From: Lineus longissimus
Taxonomy: Eukaryota > Nemertea > Pilidiophora > Heteronemertea > Lineidae
Length of the DNA: 64,000 nucleotides
Direction: 5' to 3'
Assembly (NCBI RefSeq): GCF_910592395.1
Contig: NC_088325.1
Coordinates: 8,994,109-9,058,108 of the forward strand
Position numbers and translations under genes: made by a program. This document shows, in pieces, positions 29,693-41,815 of this stretch; the first letter of the stretch is position 1; every line of letters starts with the position of its first letter. The notes beneath the pieces are model-generated. The model was given only the letters and a program-made list of their open reading frames with translations, did no database searches and was not told where the DNA came from.

Positions 29693-31523
29693 CAGTTTCG
29701 AATTCGGAATGACTGGTACGTTTCCACACGGGGTCTTCATTTCTGTAACAGTTATTTTGCGTTTGATATTCCCATCAAGACTCTCGAGAATACAATCAAG
29801 AACACGAAGTTTTTTTTTCGACGTTTCACCACCCACTTGAGGTGATCATGAAGTTTTGCATTACACAGCTCGGAGTTTTATGGACTATTCCCTCGTGCAA
29901 AATAGATTGCTGACTGCCTGAGTCCAGAAGGATTCTCACTAAGCATCGCTTATTGTTATGATTGAGATAAGCCATCACGGTAGGCAAAGTAGGTGCACTA
30001 GACTCAGATAAACATGGCGCAGAAATAACTGAAGTGCCAACGTTCTTGGTAATGGTAGCAGCGGGTTTGAACTCTCCAGCAGCTGCCTTATATTTCATCT
30101 CGAAATGACGATATCCATCAGTTCCATATACCTTTGGACAAATTGAAGAAAAGTGAGTGTCTAGGCCACATGTAGGCACAGCACAAGGCCTGACGTATTG
30201 ACACTGTTCAGGATTGTACGGGGGTTTGCCACTAACACAGTCATCATGTCCACACCTATGACAGATACCACTAGAATTTAGAACGTTGAATTTCTCTGAC
30301 TGAGGTAGAGATCTAAACTTGTTGCACCCTTTGATAAAGTGGTTGCTAGCCTGCTGGTGGAGAGGGCACTTCGGTTTATCACGCTTTTCCTGAGAATTTC
30401 CATATTTTATAGTCGATTTTTCACGATTTAAACCACCGGAACTGCGATCTGAACCACTGGCACCGCGATCTGAAGTACCAGGACCAGGGGACACCGTAGC
30501 GTGCGACACATATCTACTGGTGCTGGATTTGGACTTATAATTAGAACCCGATTCACATTTAGCGGTTTTTCCTGAATCCTGATAGATTTTCCTGACGAGT
30601 ACGAGTTGATCCTGAAGAAATTTCAGTAGCCCAGAAATCGTGTTATCGTATTTTGAATCCTGAACTCGTTCCAAGAACAGAATGTGATGTTCCTTTGGTA
30701 GCTTTTGACGAAGTTGAGTGAGAATTACTTGACTATTGAGATCGCTTTTCATCCCAAGACTATCGAAATGAACCGTAAATCTCTGTAGACTATCGACGAA
30801 TTTTGACATGGCACCCGGGTTGTTGGTGGGATAGGACTCGGTTCTCTCTATGTCAGAGATAAGAATATCGATCAGTCGGTCCTCATTGCCAAACTCAGTG
30901 TCCAGAATGGACCAAGCTACTGATAGCGTTGTACAGTTTTTTATTTTAACTTTCTCTCTAACCCTCTCAATTGATTCTACGAGTTGGTACAGGCGTTCAG
31001 GAGGGGGGAGATCCTTAGTGAAATACGAAAATTGTTCTTTAAACCTCATGTAGTCTCGTATGTCCCCCGAGAACGTGGGAAATTTAAGTTTCGCCAAGCG
31101 TGAAGCAATACGATATGTCGTAGCAGCAACAGAGGGAATTGGGGGAGGAGGTGGTGTCGGTTTACCATCTCGAATTCTCTGCACGACAGCCATCAGCTCA
31201 TGTGTTTACGGGCGTACTTCATCTGCAATTTTTTCGAAAAACTCTACCTCCTTCGCTTCAATGTCATTTCCCAAAGTTTCTCGCTGAGGATCCCCAGCAG
31301 GGATTTCGTTAATTGATAATTCTATAACACGGTCATTAATAGCTCGAATATGTTCTAAGGTAGAGCGCAAGCGCTCACCTAATTCTAAGTAGTCAGCCTC
31401 GGGGAGTCCCTTTACGTCTTTCAGGGATTTGGCCTCTTTGATCAGCGGAGCAATTGTCCTTTTTACAGTTCCTCGAACAGACTGTGCCCCAGTGAGGGTC
31501 TTGAGCAGATTCTTTCCACTCAT
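29693..31523 (-). pseudogene. BEL gag and aspartic protease, broken
   Basis: Read leftward from ATG 31523. A helical gag N-terminus comes first; TAA at 31206 interrupts the frame, which resumes as MAVVQRIRDGKPTPPPPP. The DUF1759-type gag core follows (LAKLKFPTFSGDIRDYMRFKEQF), then zinc knuckles (CHRCGHDDC) and the protease motif LLDSGSQQSIL with its catalytic DSG. The frame shifts in a T run at 29810-29818. The following stretch (RKITVTEMKTPCGNVP) runs into the Polinton end. The gag part would form particles and the protease would process the polyprotein. Confidence 0.88.
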
Positions 31524-31737
31524 ATCGTTTACGTAACGTCTAACCGTGCAGGAAACCAACAACAATCAATGTTAGTGCATATACATGTACATGTAAACCC
31601 TGCGCGCACCATACATTCGTGCACATCGACAGTACATTTACACGTGCATGATATGTGCGCTTAACGAATTTTGCGACCAGACACCGTTCACTTTGGTCGG
31701 GGTTTTCAGTTCATTTAACCGTTAGATTTGGGAAAGC
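31524..31737 (-). other. BEL 5' untranslated leader
   Basis: Lies between the 5' LTR and the gag start. I looked for a primer-binding site directly inside the LTR (minus-strand GCTTTCCCAAATC) and cannot match it to a tRNA end. Confidence 0.5.
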
Positions 31738-31980
31738 TGTTGTATATTTGATCAGCCACGATTGGGAGAATAAACGTGATGACTCGTAGATATCCTTTTT
31801 CGTTTATATTCACTTTAAAAGAGGATTTACAAGCGTACAAGTAGGAAATAAAAAAATTCCCAAATCGTGTTGGACTTCGTTCATTCGTTGGTGTCGTAGT
31901 TTTTTTTCCGGCAAGCGCGGAAGACGAAAAGTGTCCTCGGCAAAAAGGTTGTGACATTAACACAATGACTTCTCATAACA
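31738..31980 (-). repeat. BEL 5' LTR
   Basis: 243 bp, partner of 7194-7434, with a handful of substitutions and two single-base indels in homopolymers. Followed by the target duplication GAAAG at 31981-31985. Confidence 0.92.
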
Positions 31981-31985
31981 GAAAG

Positions 31986-32340
31986 TGTTTCAATATTGGT
32001 CGATGACTTGCCTAAATTTTGTTGAATCTACTGCCAGATTGATGACTTTGATTGCCTGAACAAGAATATATATGGTATTTTGCCTAGGGTAAATTTATCT
32101 TTAGAGAAAAACAGTTTTATAAATCCCACTTTTACAAAGAAACATAAAAAAATTGTGAAATATCACAAACTTTATTCCAATGACGCATTGTGTTTGGGCT
32201 AATTTTGTTCAAACTTTGACTGACTGATGATTGGGTTTATTTGAACATGAATATATGAACAATTATTTTAGTGAAATGTATAATTTTACAAACGAGAGGA
32301 TTTGTGAACACTGTATTTGCATAATCTTCAAATGGAAAGC
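31986..32340. repeat. Third, diverged copy of the 372-bp unit
   Basis: TAATTTTGTTCAAACTTTGACTGACTGATGATTGGG (about 32198) through ACAAACGAGAGGATTTGTGAACACTGTATTTGCATAATCT matches the ends of the units at 6466-7193. The first half is more divergent. Confidence 0.6.
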
Positions 32341-32599
32341 TAGAAAAGTAAATAGGACATTCTTCTCTCACGGACATTACCCTTCATAAGAGTCGTGACA
32401 AAACTGCTCAAAACTATTCTACAATAAAGCACAAAGAATCGACGTTGTAATATAGCCAACATAGCAACACATAGTTGACTTGTGACCCTCTTCAAAAATT
32501 GATGACACTTAATTTCGGATGAGATTCATGAGGATAAGCCCTCTTAGTAAAATCCACTATTCTAGAACATTTGAAATTCCATTTAAAGTATAAACATTG

Positions 32600-33080
32600 T
32601 ACATTTTACAAATAATTTTAATTTTCCAGTTCCAAAATATTGTGCAGTAAATACTAAAAATTTCGCGTGCAGAATATTTTTCGCGAATTTCGCGAATAGG
32701 TCAGGCTCACGAAAATATTTTGCTTTAAGCTTGAAATCCATGTCATTGTTGCAATGTTTCCACAGAGGCACAGCTTGGCTCAACGAAGGCCTATGTGTAA
32801 GCCCCGCGCAAATAGCACTTGTCATAATTGCACCTAACATAATCAACTTTTGCTTAATGATTGCTCATACCGCTTATATTATGTTAAGTAGGGGACATTT
32901 TACACTACAGTCCCCAAACACTAAGAGCTTCGAGTCAAAACAGACAGTTTAAATTTTCTTGGAAAAAAATGTTTCACCCGCGAAAAGATTTTGCCACGAA
33001 TAATATGTCTATCGTGAGGCATTCGCGAAAATTATATGCCACGGATATTTTCCGTTCTACAGTAAAAACTGCGCACGGCA
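32600..33080. repeat. Weak MITE-like inverted repeat rich in TTCGCGAA
   Basis: The left arm (GTGCAGTAAATACTAAAAATTTCGCG at 32641, TTTTTCGCGAAT) is roughly mirrored by the right arm (ATTCGCGAAAATTATATGCC near 33020, TTCTACAGTAAAAACTGC). Arms are diverged with indels. Non-coding. Confidence 0.4.
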
Positions 33081-33649
33081 ACTGAACACGTTTGAGTGAT
33101 CACTCTGGATGCGCAAATCACTGCGACACTGCGACTTGCTCGAGGTGGGAGTACGCTAACTAATCGGCAAAGCCGCGGCACTTCATCAGACGATGATAAC
33201 CCGACTAGATCGACAAAAATGCCTTACTTCTATAGCTCTAAAATCGTTATTATTCAGTCAATTTTAAAATTTAAAAGAGCCATTTGTGATAGAGATAAAT
33301 TTGCTGGTGAACTGTCTCGTTCCCAAAAGCGACGCTGCACAATATTTCATCTTTTATTTCTTTAGTGGGGAGGAAATATTCCCAATATACACAAACTGAA
33401 CGGCTAATCCCTCATAATCCCTAGGCAATCTTGATAAAGTGGATTCATCAAAACGGCTAAAACGGGGGGGGGTCCTTCCGGAAAAATCATCAAGGGCAGA
33501 GAAACGCAATGTCCAATACCCGGCGTCCAAATCGTAGCACAAAAAGAAGTGATGCGATTTGTTTGAACCGCCTCGTATAAACCCTCATTAACTTGATCAC
33601 CCTGTACAAACACCATTCGTTACAAAAGACTCATCGGCTCATGGCCTGA
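33081..33649. other. Non-coding spacer
   Basis: No domain in any short ORF. A poly-G run lies at 33463-33471. Confidence 0.4.
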
Positions 33650-33915
33650 TCACCAATCAATTTCAAACGACACTCATTTTTGACATGCAATGCAGCTGTC
33701 AAAGAGTAAACTTTTCCCTTCGCCTGCACTTCACTGGCCATTCACAATAAAAGCCTAGCCCATGTCCAGTGCATGCATCACAAGGAGGTGTCAACCTGGT
33801 ATTTTTATGAAGGGACCTTGGACAGAGGAAAATAGAGTCATTTCTCATATCTACACCTACTTATTGAATTCGTGATTTTCGGGATTTCAGATGAAGGAGT
33901 CATTTGGTGTGTTAC

Positions 33916-34014
33916 CTTATTCTTTTTGTTATCATCTGCTCCATGTTTCAGAAGGCAATCTACGACATCAAGGTGACCACATTTGGTAGCGTTCATGAGT
34001 GCCGTCGAGCCATC
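33916..34014 (-). CDS. Ankyrin-repeat exon, unit 1
   Basis: 99 bp, bounded by a TTTCAG acceptor and a GTAACA donor. It encodes one 33-residue ankyrin repeat (DGSTALMNATKCGHLDVVDC, then LLKHGADDNKKNK). Both phases are 0, so copies can be joined freely. It differs from other units by Asp for Val in GADDN. Partner exons outside the array are not visible. Confidence 0.8.
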
Positions 34015-34882
34015 CTGAAACAAGGTAGACATACCGGCGATAATCGTAAAATATAGAAAATATATTAATAAATGAGAGCCTAAAGTCACTATCATTTGGG
34101 AAGATTCAATCCAGAAACCTACCACTGTAAACAGCGAAATGTATTTTGCTTTTCGAAAATATGGCAATTTTTATTTTTAAGAATCTAGGTTATTTGCCAA
34201 TTAATTTGCAATATAAAAACGCCTCCAAAAATTGAGCTGCTGAAAGGAAATCATTTCATAATATGCATCATTCGCCTACTGCTTTATCAACTTATGATTT
34301 TAGATAGGTTCTGATAAAGAGGGCCTTTAGAGCGCTACCCTCTTCTCTTTGTCAACCACCGCTCATCCTTTCAATAGAGTATCTACAACATCAAGGTGAC
34401 CATCTTTGGAGGCGATCATTAGAGCCGTCGAGCCATTCCGAAACAAGATAGACATACATCGATAATCAAATATAAAAATTAATGTACCAATAAATGAAAG
34501 CCTGAAGTCGATATCATTTGGAACAGTTAAATCTAGTAACCTACTAAAGGGTAAACCGCGAAATGTCTTTCGATTTTTTGACGCTATGAAATTACCAATC
34601 GATTTCAAACGACACCAATCGATTTCAAACGACACCCATTTTTGACATTCAATGCAGCTGTCAAAGAGTAAACTTTTCCCTTCACCTTCACTTCACTGGC
34701 CATTCACAATAAAAGCCTAGCCCATGTCCAGTGCATGCGTCACAAGGAGGTGTCAACCTGGTATTTTTATGAAGGGACCTTTGACAGAGGAAAATAGAGT
34801 AATTTCTCATATCTACACCAGTCCTTCTTATTGAATTCATGATTTTCGGGATTTCAGATGAAGGAGTCATTTGGTGTGTTAC

Positions 34883-34981
34883 CTTATTCTTTTTGTTAAC
34901 ATCTGCTCCATGTTTCAGAAGGCAATCTACGACATCAAGGTGACCACATTTGGTAGCGTTCATGATTGCCGTCGAGCCATC
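34883..34981 (-). CDS. Ankyrin-repeat exon, unit 2
   Basis: Same 33-codon exon; here the Met of ALMNA is Ile (STAIMNATKCGH). Acceptor and donor are intact. Confidence 0.8.
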
Positions 34982-35850
34982 CTGAAACAAGATAGACGTA
35001 CCGGCGATAATCGTAAAATATAGAAAATATATGAATAAATGTGAGCCTAAAGTCACTATCATTTGGGAAGATTCAATCCAGAAACCTACCACTGTAAACA
35101 GCGAAATGAATTTTGCTTTTCGAAAAAATGGCGATTTTTTTATTTTTAAGAATATAGATTATTTGCCAATTAATTTGCAATATAAAACGCCTCCAAAAAT
35201 TGAGCGGCTGAAAAGAAATCATTCATAATATGCATCATTCGCCTACTGCTTTATCAACTTATGATTTTAGAGAGGTTCTGATGAAGAGGGCTTTTAGAGC
35301 GCTACCCACTTCTCTTTGTCAACCACCCTTCAGCCTTTCAATAGCGTATCTACGACATCAAGGTGACCATGTTTGGAGGCGGTCATAAGAGCCGTCGAGC
35401 CATTCCGAAAGAAGATAGACATACATCGATAATCAAATATGAAAAATTAATGTACCAATAAATGAAAGCCTAAAGTCGATATCATTTTGAAGAGTTAAAT
35501 CCCGTAACCTACTAAAGTGCAAACCGCGAAATGTATTTCGATTTTTTGACGCTATGAAATTACCAATCGATTTCAAACGACACCAATCGATTTCAAACGA
35601 CACCCATTTTTGACATTCAATGCAGCTGTCAAAGAGTAAACTTTTCCTTTCACCTGCACTTCACTGGCCATTCACAATAAAAGCCTAGCCCATGTCCAGT
35701 GCATGCGTCACAAGGAGGTGTCAACCTGGTATTTTTATGAAGGGACCTTTGACAGAGGAAAATAGAGTAATTTCTCATATCTACACCAGTCCTTCTTATT
35801 GAATTCATGATTTTCGGGATTTCAGATGAAGGAGTCATTTGGTGTGTTAC

Positions 35851-35949
35851 CTTATTCTTTTTGTTAACATCTGCTCCATGTTTCAGAAGGCAATCTACGA
35901 CATCAAGGTGACCACATTTGGTAGCGTTCATGAGTGCCGTCGAGCCATC
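35851..35949 (-). CDS. Ankyrin-repeat exon, unit 3
   Basis: Same exon with DGSTALMNATKCGHLDVVDC and GADVN. The flanking introns are almost identical to those of unit 2, pointing to a very recent duplication. Confidence 0.8.
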
Positions 35950-36812
35950 CTGAAACAAGATAGACGTACCGGCGATAATCGTAAAATATAGAAAATATAT
36001 GAATAAATGTGAGCCTAAAGTCACTATCATTTGGGAAGATTCAATCCAGAAACCTACCACTGTAAACAGCGAAATGAATTTTGCTTTTCGAAAAAATGGC
36101 GATTTTTTTATTTTTAAGAATATAGATTATTTGCCAATTAATTTGCAATATAAAACGCCTCCAAAAATTGAGCGGCTGAAAAGAAATCATTCATAATATG
36201 CATCATTCGCCTACTGCTTTATCAACTTATGATTTTAGAGAGGTTCTGATGAAGAGGGCTTTTAGAGCGCTACCCACTTCTCTTTGTCAACCACCCTTCA
36301 GCCTTTCAATAGCGTATCTACGACATCAAGGTGACCATGTTTGGAGGCGGTCATAAGAGCCGTCGAGCCATTCCGAAAGAAGATAGACATACATCGATAA
36401 TCAAATATGAAAAATTAATGTACCAATAAATGAAAGCCTAAAGTCGATATCATTTTGAAGAGTTAAATCCCGTAACCTACTAAAGTGCAAACCGCGAAAT
36501 GTATTTCGATTTTTTGACGCTATGAAATTACCAATCGATTTCAAACGACACCAATCGATTTCAAACGACACCCATTTTTGACATTCAATGCAGCTGTCAA
36601 AGAGTAAACTTTTCCTTTCACCTGCACTTCACTGGCCATTCACAATAAAAGCCTAGCCCATGTCCAGTGCATGCGTCACAAGGAGGTGTCAACCTGGTAT
36701 TTTTATGAAGGGACCTTTGACAGAGGAAAATAGAGTAATTCTCATATCTACACCTACTTATTGAATTCATGATTTTCGGGATTTCAGATGAAGGAGTCAT
36801 TTGGTGTGTTAC

Positions 36813-36911
36813 CTTATTCTTTTTGTTAACATCTGCTCCATGTTTCAGAAGGCAATCTACGACATCAAGGTGACCACATTTGGTAGCGTTCATGAGTGCC
36901 GTCGAGCCATC
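36813..36911 (-). CDS. Ankyrin-repeat exon, unit 4
   Basis: Same exon and splice sites; the intron to the right has more substitutions. This is the upstream-most copy on the minus strand; no further ankyrin exon was found to 39 kb. Confidence 0.8.
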
Positions 36912-37490
36912 CTGAAACAAGATAGACATACCGGGGATAATCGTAAAATATAGAAAATATATGAATAAATGAGAGCCTAAAGTCACTATCACTTGGGAAG
37001 ATTCAATCCATAAACCAACCACTGTAAACAGCGAAATGAATTTTGCTTTTCGAAAAAATGGCGATTTTTTTATTTTTAAGAATATCGATTATTTGCCAAT
37101 TAATTTGCAATATAAAACGCCTCCAAAAATTGAGCGGCTGAAAAGAAATCATTCATAATATGCATCATTCGCCTACTGCTTTATCAGCTTATGATTTTAG
37201 ATAGGTTCTGATGAAGAGGGCTTTTAGAGCGCTACCCTCTTCTCTTTGTCAACCACCGCTCATCCTTTCAATAGAGTATCTACGACATCAAGGTGACCAT
37301 CTTTGGAGGCGGTCATAAGAGCCGTCGAGCCATTCCGAAACAAGATAAACATACATCGATAATCAAATATGGAAAATTAATGTACCAATAAATGAAAGCC
37401 TGAAGTCGATATCACTTTGAACAGTTAAATCCCGTAACCTACTAAAGTGTAAACCGCGAAATGTCTTTCGATTTTTTGAAGCTATTAAAA

Positions 37491-39126
37491 ATTACTTGGC
37501 AATTTTATATCGAAGAATGTTACTGTTACTTACACAATCTGCTCAATGATACGTTCCCAAAAATTAAGCGGTTTACAGAGTATCATTTCAAATGTGCATC
37601 GTTCTTATGCTTTGTAACCTTACGATTATTTTCATAGATCATAAATAAAAGGAAATATAATCGCAAAAAAGTTAGAAAGAACATTTTTAAGAAGTTCCGT
37701 AGTGGGAATCTAACCTCGGCCTCATGGTCCACAGGCCAATGGCGTAACCATAAGGCCATGAATATTTCTTGTTCTTGAAACGGCCTATAGGCCTGGCGCA
37801 TTATGCATGAGCAATGTGTGGTTTGATCCACCTCAATATCCATGCACAGGTTATTAACCTTAATGAGTTGGCCTGATTCGGAAGGTTTAAAACTCTCTGT
37901 TAGTGTCCTTTTTATTTTACCGGAAATATTAAAAGACAAGTCAAAGGCCGAGGATACTAGTACTTATGTCATACTTTTCCTCTTGTAAGTGTGGTAATGT
38001 TAGGCTGAAGTTCAGCCAAAAACACAGTTAAGTTTGGAGCAAATAATTCAACCTTTCAAATTCGTTAGTCCTATTTTGCCATCAGAGATTGCATTTGACT
38101 GGTCCGTCTGCTGGTGTCCTTCTGACTCACAGTTTCTGTCAACGCTAAGTAGAGTAAAAAATAGTAGGCCTAATAGTAATTATCACAGCAAAAGAAAATG
38201 TCATGAGTCTATTCGGGTCAGTTTGCCCTCTTTTTTATGTAAGTTTCACACCTCCCAAAATTATGATTCAGGGTGGTAACTCGTCTGGGCCAAGATACCG
38301 TACCTGCCAATTAGGGCCAGCTCCATATGACAATCTCAACAAAAAGACAGGTGTCAATTTAATAGTGTTCCATACAACTAGACCACTCACTGAACACATT
38401 GACTGCATGGAAATGAGCACATGTTTCGGTTCAGGTTAAGGTGTATAGACCGTTTTTGATAACAATATACATGTATGTACATACATTAAATAAAAGGCTA
38501 AAGGAACTCCTTGGTCATGTTGGTCATGACATGAGGACATGTCAAAAACTGATTACTTCAAAATGGGGACATTATTACCGTTTCTATGACATCGGGTTTG
38601 TGTAACGGTATGCCTGACCTTGTCTAATGATGAATGTCCCACTTCTTATACCTAAACATTGAAATGTTTCAATATAAACAAGCCAAATAAGTGCCCCAAA
38701 CATGAAATTGAGAAATCAATTACAATTTAAATAAACCGGTTTCTCTCAAGTCTATATATCACATAGCTTGCATTACCGGTAGGTTACTTATACAATATTG
38801 AGCATCTCCGGCACATTGCTTAGAAAGTGGAATGTCCATAACAATACCGTTGTGGTTGCCAAATGAAAAGTATTTAGCGAAATAAGAAAAAAAGAACAGA
38901 ATTGGGATTATAACTGATTAAAAATCAAAATTATTCATTAAATATTATGTTTATGCTTTATTTTTGAAACTTTCAGTGTTGAGATACTAACTAGTGTGTA
39001 ATGAAATATCCTTTGTATTGGGGTCTACCATTATCCGGCGAAGGCAAACCAATGTCTCCACTCACTGAGGCCGCGGAGATCTATCTCAATTGCGCGGGAA
39101 TGAACCAAGAAGCATGACAAGCTTAT
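37491..39126. other. Non-coding stretch
   Basis: No gene recognised apart from the tRNA-derived piece at 37690-37765. Short ORFs lack domains. Contains small repeats of the type GGTCATGTTGGTCATGACATG near 38512. Confidence 0.4.
37690..37765 (-). repeat. tRNA-derived (SINE-like) sequence
   Basis: On the minus strand CATGGCCTTATGGTTACGCC resembles an A-box region and GGTTAGATTCCCAC a B box about 40 bp later, with CCTGTGGACC in the anticodon position (GTG, His-type). Stems are imperfect and there is no clear tail, so it is a relic or SINE head, not a tRNA gene. Confidence 0.4.
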
Positions 39127-39674
39127 GCCCGCCATACACGATCCCATTTTATAGTATAGCAAATGCTATACCATTTTATTGGACCGTGTATGTCGGGAAA
39201 CTTTGTCGAAATTTTTTAGTATAGCAAGAAATACACGAATAGGTTCTGTCCTATTTTTCTTGTACAATTAAATGCTATACAATAAAATCATACGGTGTAT
39301 GTCGGGATAGCATTATTATTGTACAATTAACCCTGCATGCTTTTGGCGCGACGAGCATCGCGTGTCTATCGGGTCTACTTCATACGTGAATTTGTAGGTT
39401 TGGCCTGCGCCGGGCTGTCCGCGTGGTTCATTGCTCGAAATAAATCAAGGTTAGATAGCGCGATGTGCACGCAATTGTACTACGTGCGTTGCGGATGATG
39501 TCATCTACTCATGTCCGATTTCACAGCGATCAGGGCGACCAGGCAAACGATCAATGCGACCCGTGCGACCGTGCGACGCATCGCTATGAAGTATAAACCA
39601 GCCTTATTAACCATGGAGGTATTATTAATAATACCTCCCTGATGTAACGAAACCCTTTATATCTGGATGCGTTC

Positions 39675-41815
39675 ATGAGCAAGGCTCACATTACTACACC
39701 AAGCCCAGTTATGGCAGCACGTAGGCCAATAACTACATGGAATCAGGTCGACGTCGACATCCTCATTGAGGAATATCGGCTCCGGGGTGAACTTTATGAT
39801 GTAAAGGATCCGAATTATCACAACAGGATAAAGAAGGAGTTGGCCTACCAGGAAATTGTGGAACAGCTCCAGAATCATCGTTCCGATTGCACCGTGGATG
39901 GCGTAAAGAAAAAAATTAATGGCCTTCGGAGCAGCTATTCGCAAGAGCTTGAGAAAATGAAAAGTAAAAAGAAGTCGGGCGCTGGGACAGATGACCAGTA
40001 CACTCCAACTGTTTGGTGGTTTAAAAAACTACATTTCTTGAAAGACCACGTTCAACCACGAACAAGCACAAGTTCAATGGCGAAATCCCGCAAGAACGTA
40101 GACATGGTAGATGATAATGAAGAAACCACTTACGAGGTAATTTTTCTATTCGGTTCTTATTTAGGGGAGCTTGCATACATTTTACCAATTTTGAACAAGT
40201 ACTGATTTTACAGATTTCAGGCCCGAAATGAACAAAGGTTTACATTAATCAGTTTTTTAGGAACACCTGTTTTATGCTACAAGAATCATAAAACCTACTA
40301 AAACATACACAACCTGCAAGCTACCTTTATAGAATGCGGGTCGGAGTAATCATTTAAATGAACTTATTCTGCCAAGGTACGCGTCCGTCATCACTGTTGA
40401 CGTATCGACGCAACTCATCCCTGATATTCTGTGCTGTATAGGTCGTTCTGTTTCCACCTTGCAGAGACACGTCCACATATGCATCTTTGGACTTCTTCAC
40501 ATTCCTCCAATGACCTTGGCATACAGTACCACGTGCAGTATCTTCCCGGTCGAGCGATCCAGGAGGATAGAATGAATTTGTTTTTTTAACACGTAGAAAA
40601 TTGTGAAGGGCGCATGCAGCTAGAATGAGAATTTCAACCTTTTCTGGAGACAACAGAATTGGTGCTAAGAACACTCTGAATCTATTAGCTAGAATTCCAA
40701 AGGCGTTTTCAACAGCACGTCTAGCCCTGCTCAGTCGATAATTTAAAGTCCTTTTGGAAATATCCATATCACGGAATGGGTACGGTTTCATTAGGTCTTT
40801 TTGCAATGGGAACGCGTCATCGCCCACAATGAAATAGGGGACTGCCATTTGACCACCTGTTAAACGTTCGTGCGGAGGGAAATTTATGGTTCCATCTTTC
40901 ATCGCCGAGTTGAGGTCACTTTTCCGAAAGACTCCACCATCTCCCACACGACCGATGGTTCCCGCATCCACCATTAGGAATTTGTAGTCTGAATCAACAA
41001 GAGCAAACAGAACAAGACTGTGTGTACCCTTGTAGTTGTAAAAGTATGATCCCTGGTTAAGTGGTGAACGGAAGAGAACATGTTTCCCGTCAAGGGCCCC
41101 AAGACAATGTGGAAAGTTCCATCGTGTTTCAAACCCTTTTGCGATCACCAGCCATTCTTCTTCCGTTGAAGGTAGCTGGAAAAGAAGAATATAGGTATTG
41201 TTGAGGAACATTGTATTTCATTGTTTAATTTTTCTCTTTAAGGGCGAGCGTACTGGTGTGTCTGACGATGAAAGCATAGTTGATGATATGGATGAAGCTT
41301 CTACGAGTGCACCTCAAACCAAGACGTCCCTAGGCCTCATTCCCCCGAGCCGTGGAAAGAAGCAAAAGAAGGGGGGAATATCTGAAGAAAATGCCATGAT
41401 TCGAAAGGCTACCAACGTTCTAACTGAACTTAAGGATGCTGCTTTAACAACACCAGTTGACGATCCATGCGCAACATTTGGTACATTTGTTGCTAGTGAA
41501 CTAAGGGCAATTAAGTCACCACATGTTTTGCAAAGTGTAAAGCGAAAGATTACTATAGCCCTGTTTGATGGTCAAGACCACGACTTGATGAGTAAAACCA
41601 GTAAAATTGATGGGTATGCTACCACCAGAAATTATGAAGTAGGCCTATCAGCATCACATGCTGGTACAGAAACAAATGTAGGCATATCTGGGATGCAACA
41701 ACCACAATCAAGATTGTTTAGACCATATTCTCAGACTCAACATGTTACTGACCAATGTTATGAAGGCGTCAATTGTAGTCAAGTATCAGAGCCCTACGAT
41801 TATAACCACATCTGA
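39675..41815 (+). CDS. Harbinger Myb/SANT (MADF-like) accessory protein, two exons
   Basis: Exon 1 is 39675-40136 and exon 2 is 41243-41815, a GT..AG intron with phase 0 on both sides; 344 residues. The N-terminus (WNQVDVDILIEEYRLRGELYD, then NHRSDCTVDGVKKKINGLRSSY) is a MADF/SANT DNA-binding domain. An acidic linker (DDESIVDDMDE) and a Lys-rich stretch precede TFGTFVASELRAIKSPHVLQ, a C-terminal interaction segment as in other Harbinger partners. The known role is to help transposase enter the nucleus and bind the ends. No breaks seen. Its intron holds exon 2 of the transposase on the other strand. Confidence 0.85.

Larger units (their letters stand above)
7194..31980 (-). mobile_element. BEL/Pao LTR retrotransposon split by a Polinton
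   Basis: Bounded by two LTRs of 241 and 243 bp starting TGTTGTAT and ending TAACA (plus-strand reading), with target duplication GAAAG at 7189-7193 and 31981-31985. Without the Polinton and its TSD the element is about 5.15 kb, a usual size for the group. Gag-protease lies on the right half and the integrase on the left half, both minus strand. The reading frame entering the Polinton on the right resumes on the left after one copy of the 6-bp duplication, so this was one element. RT and RNase H are missing: only about 300 bp lie between the pre-RT region and the integrase. With the gag stop this makes the copy non-autonomous. Confidence 0.93.
33650..37490 (-). repeat. Tandem array of four ankyrin-exon units
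   Basis: The unit beginning near GGCCATTCACAATAAAAGCC repeats at about 33735, 34698, 35666 and 36634 (spacings about 962-968 bp). Units 2 and 3 are almost identical; units 1 and 4 differ more. Each unit has a clean ankyrin exon and, further right, a second ankyrin-like segment (about 34369-34438, 35336-35405, 36304-36373, 37265-37334) whose acceptor reads TTTCGG instead of TTTCAG in all copies and which runs into a stop after LLKG. The array thus alternates good and defective exons, so the defect predates the amplification. Confidence 0.9.

Noticed and set aside
7194-31980. Two separate BEL fragments flanking the Polinton by chance
   Set aside because: Both LTRs, the matching GAAAG duplications and the reading frame continuing across one copy of ACCCTT show a single element.
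37690-37765. Functional tRNA-His gene
   Set aside because: Box-like motifs only; the cloverleaf is imperfect.
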